64,000 nucleotides of DNA, from the NCBI GenBank assembly GCA_023398955.1, contig JAEWRL010000118.1:1-64000 (forward strand), written 5' to 3'. A program made the position numbers and the translations under genes. The DNA comes from Pseudomonadota bacterium. Lineage in GTDB: Bacteria; Myxococcota_A; Polyangia; Polyangiales; Polyangiaceae. Within the stretch, counting starts at the first letter, position 1. Every line of letters begins with the position of its first letter. A model generated the notes under the pieces. That model was not told the origin of the DNA. It did not search any database and saw only the letters and a list, made by a program, of their open reading frames with translations. Positions 58,761-64,000 of this stretch are shown here, one piece after another.

Positions 58761-59450
58761 TCAGAGCGGCTGCGGGATGTTCTTGGGCCTGACAGGGCCA
58801 GTGACCCTCTTGGGCTTCTCGCCGAACTTGTACTCCATCAAGATGAGCTCATCCCGATCCTTGACCACGAAGGTCAGCGGCGGGTTCTGAGGCTTGAGCC
58901 GAGGATTCGACGTCGTGTCGAGGGTCAACGTAATGGCCTCCTCGGGCGCGGCTTGGATGGTCACGTGGGCCACACCGAACTCGTCGGTCTGCCCGATGAC
59001 CTCGTTGAGCCACACGATGGGCAGGTTCGCGCCCTTCTCGACGCGAAGGCCTACCACCACCGTGCGCTGCAAGGGGACACATTCCACGGAGAACCGCGGC
59101 TCCGGAGAGCCTTTGGCCAGCGCGCGGAGACCGACGACGACGGCCGCCTCGGGGGAGGCATAGGACTCTGGACAGACGACGTGCAGCCGCCGAGCTGCCC
59201 CTTCCTCTCCCTGGAGCACGAGACGGATGGTCCCGGCCTCGTCGGTGACACCCAAGACGCTCTTCTCTTGAATGATCTTCACACCGGGCACTGGCGTACG
59301 GCCGTCCCGGCGCGCCGTGATGACGATGGGAAACGTCGCCGCCTGCTCGACGGCACGTTGCTGCACCCCCTCCTCGCAGGCACAGAGAGCGAGCGCCACA
59401 GCGATGATACCGCGCCGCCAAGGCGCGCTGGAGGAGGAGCAAGGCCGCAC
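58761..59450 (-). CDS. Lipoprotein with carboxypeptidase-regulatory-like folds
   Basis: 229 residues from a GTG at 59450; a TTG at 59570 would put the signal peptide internally. The signal peptide has lipobox ALCAC. The mature part has two or three beta-sandwich repeats with the pattern G..I...S.LGVTDEAGTIRLVL and WLNEVIGQTDEFGVAHVTI, as in carboxypeptidase regulatory-like/bacterial Ig-like domains. No catalytic motif. It converges with the Imm49 gene. Confidence 0.65.
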   Translation of the reverse strand: MRPCSSSSAPWRRGIIAVALALCACEEGVQQRAVEQAATFPIVITARRDGRTPVPGVKIIQEKSVLGVTDEAGTIRLVLQGEEGAARRLHVVCPESYASPEAAVVVGLRALAKGSPEPRFSVECVPLQRTVVVGLRVEKGANLPIVWLNEVIGQTDEFGVAHVTIQAAPEEAITLTLDTTSNPRLKPQNPPLTFVVKDRDELILMEYKFGEKPKRVTGPVRPKNIPQPL

Positions 59451-59554
59451 GCGCCAACGATGCCACAGAACCGATCTCGACGCGACAGCTCCGAGAGGCC
59501 CCGTCCAAGCGGCCAAGCCTGGGCCAAGCCGGACCCAGGCAGCGCTGACGACCC

Positions 59555-60931
59555 TCAGGGCTCGCGGCAAGCACCCAAGACGTTGACGGAGCGCTCGATC
59601 TGCACGCAGGACTCGGGATGCTCGCAGCTCATTGCTTCGCCGGTGAAGCGCGGGTTCTCCATATCATCGATGCGCACCGTGGAGCCCGAGAGAGGGTCGA
59701 GCACCGCATTGACCCAGAAGGTCTCGCCGCCAAGGAGATCGAGGTCGAAGTCCTCGCCCACGGGCTCGGAGGCGTGCGCCTCGATGCACGCGGTGCCCGT
59801 CTCGTCCGTCCAGCGCTTGGCGCGATAACCGTGGTCACGACCTTCCACCGAGAAGGCGATGCCCTCCAAGGGCTCACCACATTGGTTCGCCATACTGGCG
59901 AAGAAGCACGTGCTGTGCTTCACGGCCAAACCCCAGGCGTAGAAACCGGAACCCTCGACGGGCAGGCAGATGCCCACCTTCGTGATCTTCGTCTTGGATT
60001 TGGGATCCGCCGTCGAGCAGGGGTTCTCCACGTAGAAGTTCTGCGCGCGAATGTCACCCAGCTCGCTGTTCTTCAGCCCCACCCAGTTGGGCATAGTCTG
60101 GCCGTCCTCGTCTTTGAGGTACTCACACTTTTCGTCGACCTTCTCGTAGCGGTTGCCCAGGACGTACTTCACGATGCCGGGCTGCGCGTTCGGCCGCCAA
60201 CGCCCAGTCACCAGCTCCAGGCGATAAAAAAGCATCTCCACGTCATCGGTGGTCGGGTCCGCGTCTCCGAGCCAATCAAGAACACTCGCGTCGACGACGG
60301 CACAAACGCTCTTCTCGGGCATGTCGACGAGCCGTTCTCCAGAGTCGTCCTTCAGATCGAAGTAGGCGTAGCCCGAGAGGGACAGGAGCTCACCTTTTGT
60401 GTCCCTAAACTCGCCGGGCACCAGATCCAGCGAATTCGTGCCGCTCCCTACCGCAACCCAGCCATGAGCCACTGGATCAGGAGTGAACTCGACCCGCCCG
60501 TTCTGGGTCCTGCAGAGGGTGCTCCCGCACTGCATCTCCGTAAGCTCCACGAGGGGAACATCCACTTGGATGGGCGAGGTGAGGAGCGGCAGGTGGACGA
60601 CCCTCATGTTGGGGAGGTAGCTCTCCTTGTCGAACTCCACCGTGAAATAGTCGCACCCCGTCACGTCCGCGGTCAGGGAGTACTTGCCGTCGTTGTCCGT
60701 CGTGGTCTCGGCTTCGTCCTCCCCGCAGCGGAGGGTGATGCTCACGTCCGTCGCCGGCAGGGTGCGAATGACCACCTTGCCGACGACGGTGAACTCTGCT
60801 GGATTGAACGGCTCCTTCTTGGTGCCATCCTCCGCCTGTTCGTCCTTCTTGGTGCCGCAACCCCATCCCAAGGACGCGGCAGCGAGCCCCGCAAGGAAAC
60901 AGCTCCAGAACCCCCAGTGGCGACAAGTCAT
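59555..60931 (-). CDS. Surface lipoprotein with carboxypeptidase-regulatory-like domain
   Basis: 458 residues. GAGG lies eight bases before the ATG at 60931, and the signal peptide ends in GWGC. Residues about 45-125 form a carboxypeptidase-regulatory-like domain (VVGKVVIRTLPATDVSITLRC, TTTDNDGKYSLTADVTGCDYFTVEFDKESYLP). The remaining 330 residues contain paired cysteines but no recognised domain. With its two neighbours it forms a minus-strand group of lipoproteins that may share a surface function. Confidence 0.75.
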   Translation of the reverse strand: MTCRHWGFWSCFLAGLAAASLGWGCGTKKDEQAEDGTKKEPFNPAEFTVVGKVVIRTLPATDVSITLRCGEDEAETTTDNDGKYSLTADVTGCDYFTVEFDKESYLPNMRVVHLPLLTSPIQVDVPLVELTEMQCGSTLCRTQNGRVEFTPDPVAHGWVAVGSGTNSLDLVPGEFRDTKGELLSLSGYAYFDLKDDSGERLVDMPEKSVCAVVDASVLDWLGDADPTTDDVEMLFYRLELVTGRWRPNAQPGIVKYVLGNRYEKVDEKCEYLKDEDGQTMPNWVGLKNSELGDIRAQNFYVENPCSTADPKSKTKITKVGICLPVEGSGFYAWGLAVKHSTCFFASMANQCGEPLEGIAFSVEGRDHGYRAKRWTDETGTACIEAHASEPVGEDFDLDLLGGETFWVNAVLDPLSGSTVRIDDMENPRFTGEAMSCEHPESCVQIERSVNVLGACREP

Positions 60932-61001
60932 CGTTTTTTCCTCACGCTCAAGGGCGGATGCAGTCCGCGCGAGAGGCACGGGACCTGCTTGCCAACACTC
61001 C

Positions 61002-61577
61002 CTATGGGATCTGGAAGCCGAAGTCGAATGCTTGGGCGGTTGGGACGGTCGCGAGCGAACCTCCCGTTCCAACGCTTTCGCAATCCCAACTCGCCACGGT
61101 GGCGCCCGCTGTCGAGGACTGTTCCACACCACTGCAGCCCTTGGACTTCAGAGCCTCATCATAGAAGCCAACCAAGGGCTCCCCGCAGTATTCCGAGCGA
61201 ACCGTCACGGTCACGGTGGTCCCAGAATCCGTGTTTAGGCTGCCATCGGCGCGTGCGGGCCCACGGGCCCCACACAGCTCCGCTCCGGGTGGCATGACCC
61301 GCAGGGCCGCCGGCAGTCCAGCCCATGTCCCCTGCGTGAACGCCTGTGGGGTGGTGGAGCCTGCACCGACGGTCTGCTCGAGCTCGGCCATGATTGTCGC
61401 GCAATCCTTGTCCGCGCGAGCCGCTTGGCCGCTGTCGGGACAAACGGAACCCTCGGGATCCGTGGCGCCGCCGCCAGTGCCGCTCCCCTCCCCGCCACCA
61501 TCATCATCGCTCCCACAACCACACCCGCCGAGCAGCAACACCGCAAAGCAGGCCACATAGGGCGTCATCCGAATCAT
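61002..61577 (-). CDS. Small Cys-containing lipoprotein
   Basis: 191 residues. AGGAGAGG lies before the ATG at 61577; the lipobox is LLGGC, followed by an acidic Gly linker. The mature protein has several Cys residues (VCPDSGQ, KDCATIM, ELCGARGP, EYCGEPL) but no known domain. First gene of the three-lipoprotein group. Confidence 0.75.
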   Translation of the reverse strand: MIRMTPYVACFAVLLLGGCGCGSDDDGGGEGSGTGGGATDPEGSVCPDSGQAARADKDCATIMAELEQTVGAGSTTPQAFTQGTWAGLPAALRVMPPGAELCGARGPARADGSLNTDSGTTVTVTVRSEYCGEPLVGFYDEALKSKGCSGVEQSSTAGATVASWDCESVGTGGSLATVPTAQAFDFGFQIP

Positions 61578-61863
61578 GCTCCACCTCTCCTCTCAGGCTT
61601 CGTCTCGAGCTTCAATAGCTTTGGCTGGGCAGCGCCACAGCTTCCACGACCAGTCCCACGACCTTGGGCCGAGTTCAGCGCTCTAGCACGACGCTGTGCC
61701 GCGGTTCCAGCACTTCTCGCCGAACCAAGGCGACTCCGCGGTCCGAGGAGAGCACCCCACCCTCGGCTGAACAGCGGCCCGAACGACTCTCACTGGATTC
61801 TCCGCGAAGCGGCGCTTGACCGAGGCCCAGGCTCGGCAAACATAGAGGTGCACTGGAGGGAAC

Positions 61864-62922
61864 ATGGTTCGACGATGCCTGACATGGCTTGCGCTCTCGG
61901 CAATCTTCGCGGCCGGCTGCGGCAGCGACAGCAGTAGCAGCGCCGGGAAGCCAGCAGGACAGTCGGCAGCGGCGGGGCACGTCGTCTGGGGCATCACGGC
62001 TTCGGTGCCGTGGCTCGTGGGACTCGACGCGCGCTCCCTGGAAGAGGTCTCTGCCGTTCAGGTCGCAGACGGCGCCACGCGGGTCCTGGCCTTCGACGTC
62101 GCGGAGGGCTCTGCGTGGATCGGGCGGAATGATGGGTTCGTCGTGGGGGTCGACCTCGCTACGGAGAGCATCGTGGCGGAGGTCGATCTCACTGGGTTCT
62201 CCTCGAGCGGGCAAGCCGTCCAGGCGGCGACCGTCGCCATCGGCAACGACTTCGTGTACAGCGAGGCCATGGGGGAAGCGGGGCCGCCCGTCGTGGCCAT
62301 CGACCGCAGTACGCATGCGGCGACGAGTAACCCGGAGCTCCTCGATCCCCTCTCCTGGATCACCTCCATGCACCAGGACGGAGCCGCGCTCTGGGTGGCC
62401 ACGAGCAGCAGCGTCTGCCTCGTCAAGGCAGACCTCCAAACCCTAGAGTCCCTGGGCGTCGCCATGGTGGAGGGCGGCGACACCGAGCTCGGGGGCAGCT
62501 GCTACATGGCAGAGGTCGGCTCCGCCGTCTGGGTGTTCGAGACGGACGCACGGCGCCTCTACCGCGTCGACAAGGACTCGCTGGAGGCCACCGTCACTGA
62601 CGATCTCTCGGACTTGACGGACTTCGAGGCGTACTTCGAGGTTCACGCCAACCCGACGAGCGTGTTCCTCATGCTGACAGAAGAGCAGGTGATCCACCGC
62701 TTCGATGGGGCCAGCGGCGCGCGCCTTCACACATACGATTTTGCGCCATACGGCGGCATCCGCACTATGGCAGCGGCTGGCGATGCGCTCTACGTGATCA
62801 CGAACGAGCCTGGCAAGAAGGAGCTCCTGGAGGTCGACATCGAGACGGGAGAGACGACGCGAAGCATCGAGGCTACGTCGTGGACGGACGCGATCGTCGT
62901 GCAGGAGGAGCAGGGGCCGTAG
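61864..62922 (+). CDS. Beta-propeller-type lipoprotein
   Basis: 352 residues. TGGAGGG precedes the ATG, and the lipobox is FAAGC. The mature part is made of repeated four-strand units (HVVWGITASVPWLVGLDARSLEEV, SAWIGRNDGFVVGVDLATESIVAEV, ALWVATSSSVCLVKADLQTLE, ALYVITNEPGKKELLEVDIETGE) that resemble YVTN/virginiamycin-B-lyase-like propellers. No active-site motif is seen; binding of a surface ligand is likely. Confidence 0.75.
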   Translation: MVRRCLTWLALSAIFAAGCGSDSSSSAGKPAGQSAAAGHVVWGITASVPWLVGLDARSLEEVSAVQVADGATRVLAFDVAEGSAWIGRNDGFVVGVDLATESIVAEVDLTGFSSSGQAVQAATVAIGNDFVYSEAMGEAGPPVVAIDRSTHAATSNPELLDPLSWITSMHQDGAALWVATSSSVCLVKADLQTLESLGVAMVEGGDTELGGSCYMAEVGSAVWVFETDARRLYRVDKDSLEATVTDDLSDLTDFEAYFEVHANPTSVFLMLTEEQVIHRFDGASGARLHTYDFAPYGGIRTMAAAGDALYVITNEPGKKELLEVDIETGETTRSIEATSWTDAIVVQEEQGP

Positions 62923-62939
62923 CCGCGGGGAATCTGAGT

Positions 62940-63254
62940 ATGGACCGCGGAACCGCCATGACTGCCAAACAGACCACCCTGACGGTGATAAAGGCCACCC
63001 TACGCGGGGTTTGCGTGACGGTGGCCGCCATCCTGGGAGGCTTCGTGCTCGGGGTACTTGGCTTGATCGCCGGTGCCCTGTTTGGCGGGAATCTTTGCAA
63101 CACCTGCGAGTTCAACGGACTCAGGGGCTACGAGGGGATGGGTCAGCTGGGCTTCCTGCTCGGCGCGTGCACGGGTGCCGCGCTCTTCGGCTGGGCTGCC
63201 GCCGTTCTACTGCGGAAGCGAAGCGCCCGACGCGCAGCTGCGGCTCGAGGCTGA
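62940..63254 (+). CDS. Small membrane protein with two helices
   Basis: About 104 residues from the ATG at 62940 (an ATG at 62958 is also possible). Two hydrophobic helices (GVCVTVAAILGGFVLGVLGLIAGALFGG and LGFLLGACTGAALFGWAAAVLL) flank a loop with the Cys pair NLCNTCEFNGLRGYEGMG. The family is not recognised. It begins 17 bases after the propeller lipoprotein, so they may be co-transcribed. Confidence 0.6.
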   Translation: MDRGTAMTAKQTTLTVIKATLRGVCVTVAAILGGFVLGVLGLIAGALFGGNLCNTCEFNGLRGYEGMGQLGFLLGACTGAALFGWAAAVLLRKRSARRAAAARG

Positions 63255-63269
63255 TCGGTCGACCCCTCG

Positions 63270-64000
63270 TCATTCGGGAACCCACTCGTAGGCGCCGAGA
63301 TCGGTGCTCGTCCCGTTGTAGTTTGGCGCCATCTCGTCGTCGTATCGCTCCCGACCCAGGATATCGAGAGCTGGGATGCTTTCATCATCGGGCGCGCGAT
63401 CGATGCACGGCGATCCGCGGAGGAGCCGTAGAAAGTCGGGAGAGGAGGGATCCATGCTGGCGAACTGAGGGTCGAGGTCGATGTTGGTTCCGAGGGCGCC
63501 GAGATCCCCTTCGATGGCGTTGTACTCCATCGTCACATTGCCGTCGAACGGTGTGGGTCCGTTGTTCCAGAGGATGCTCGCCAGGACGGTCACCATGACC
63601 GCCCCTCCCGTCGTCGCAACGCTCCCGGACTGCTCGGGAGCATTGCCGACGAAGGTGGAGCTCGTCAGCCGCCACCTGTCGTCGCTACCGAGATCGAGCA
63701 CAGGCGCCTCATTGCCGTAGAACACGCTATTGGAAACCATTCCACTATTACCGATAAGACAGGCCCCCGTGTTACCAATGAATTCCGCTCCGTTTACAAT
63801 GACCCTGTTCTCTCCACCAACAATGCCGATGCTGTTACCCTCGAAGGTGGAGCCCTCAACCCTCCACGACGCAGCATTAGAACCCGCGCGCAGGGCGGCG
63901 TCCGTATGATCAACAAACAGAGACTCGTATACCGCAACCACGGTATCATTCCTTGCGACGGCTCCCGTGACGTTCGCCGAGAACGTGCTATTCGAGATCG
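63270..64000 (-). CDS. Right-handed beta-helix surface protein, C-terminal part (runs off right edge)
   Basis: The frame is open through the window edge; about 243 residues are visible. Short beta-helix rungs repeat (STFEGNSIGIVGGENRVIVNGAEFIGNTG, SVFYGNEAPVLD, STFVGNAPEQSG, SILWNNGPTPF). The end (DPQFAS..., LLRGSPCIDRAPDD, DILGRERY, STDLGAYEW) is the typical closing segment of the choice-of-anchor Q / parallel beta-helix proteins. Such proteins are secreted adhesins or polysaccharide-binding proteins. Its start and secretion signal are outside the window. GC is lower toward the right edge. Confidence 0.8.
   Translation of the reverse strand, partial: ISNSTFSANVTGAVARNDTVVAVYESLFVDHTDAALRAGSNAASWRVEGSTFEGNSIGIVGGENRVIVNGAEFIGNTGACLIGNSGMVSNSVFYGNEAPVLDLGSDDRWRLTSSTFVGNAPEQSGSVATTGGAVMVTVLASILWNNGPTPFDGNVTMEYNAIEGDLGALGTNIDLDPQFASMDPSSPDFLRLLRGSPCIDRAPDDESIPALDILGRERYDDEMAPNYNGTSTDLGAYEWVPE

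Overview
The window is high-GC DNA with long, tightly packed genes. Secreted lipoproteins carry Gly/Ala/Ser-rich linkers after the lipobox, and there are FHA domains, a Ser/Thr kinase, sigma-54 activators, SpoIIE phosphatase signalling and a Tad pilus with an FHA-fused ATPase. Together these point to a myxobacterium (Myxococcota), most likely of the Polyangiales (Sorangium/Polyangium type). No rRNA, tRNA or CRISPR array was seen. The molecule looks chromosomal.

Layout. 1-1.2 kb: the start of a lipoprotein running off the left edge and a truncated FHA/sigma-54 activator. 1.9-5.7 kb: a Cys-rich lipoprotein, an HtrA-like protease and small hypotheticals. 6.0-9.5 kb: a Ser/Thr kinase fused across one membrane segment to an ABC-type solute-binding domain. 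10.5-16.5 kb: a CE1/PHB-depolymerase-like esterase lipoprotein, an AmpG-like MFS permease, an FG-GAP lipoprotein, a PQ-loop protein, a frameshifted remnant and a GFA-like protein.

16.6-34.4 kb is a xylan-degradation island. It holds a CBM6-GH10 xylanase, a tandem duplication of a two-gene cassette (winged-helix-like regulator plus GH30-like lipoprotein), a GH62 arabinofuranosidase with a CBM and a GH74 remnant. Among them lies a signalling module: a LacI-type sugar-sensor domain fused to a SpoIIE phosphatase, divergent from an anti-sigma-type ATPase and a STAS-like protein. I infer sugar-responsive partner switching next to the xylanases. Both GH30-like proteins have Asn where the family has its acid/base Glu.

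34.5-40.8 kb: a peroxiredoxin, then a minus-strand run of DUF134 regulator, two NifX-like proteins, two MinD-type ATPases with ferredoxin clusters, an MBL-fold protein and a PAS/sigma-54 activator. This set resembles the Orange Protein (ORP) gene set of anaerobes. A shared palindrome lies upstream of the DUF134 gene and of the peroxiredoxin gene.

40.9-58.7 kb is a complete Tad (type IVc) pilus locus with divergent operons. The minus-strand operon encodes two Flp-type pilins, prepilin peptidase, CpaB, secretin, an FHA-CpaF ATPase, TadB, TadC, an FHA protein, a TadD-like lipoprotein, a second CpaF ATPase and another FHA-like protein. The plus-strand operon encodes TadE/TadG-type pseudopilins and ends with the most striking gene of the window: a Flp-type prepilin N-terminus fused to a HINT protease domain and a PD-(D/E)XK nuclease-like toxin domain, followed at once by an Imm49-like immunity gene. 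I read this as a pilus-linked polymorphic toxin, that is, a contact-dependent weapon using the Tad machine.

58.8-64 kb: secreted lipoproteins of unknown role, a small membrane protein and the C-terminal part of a beta-helix surface protein that runs off the right edge.
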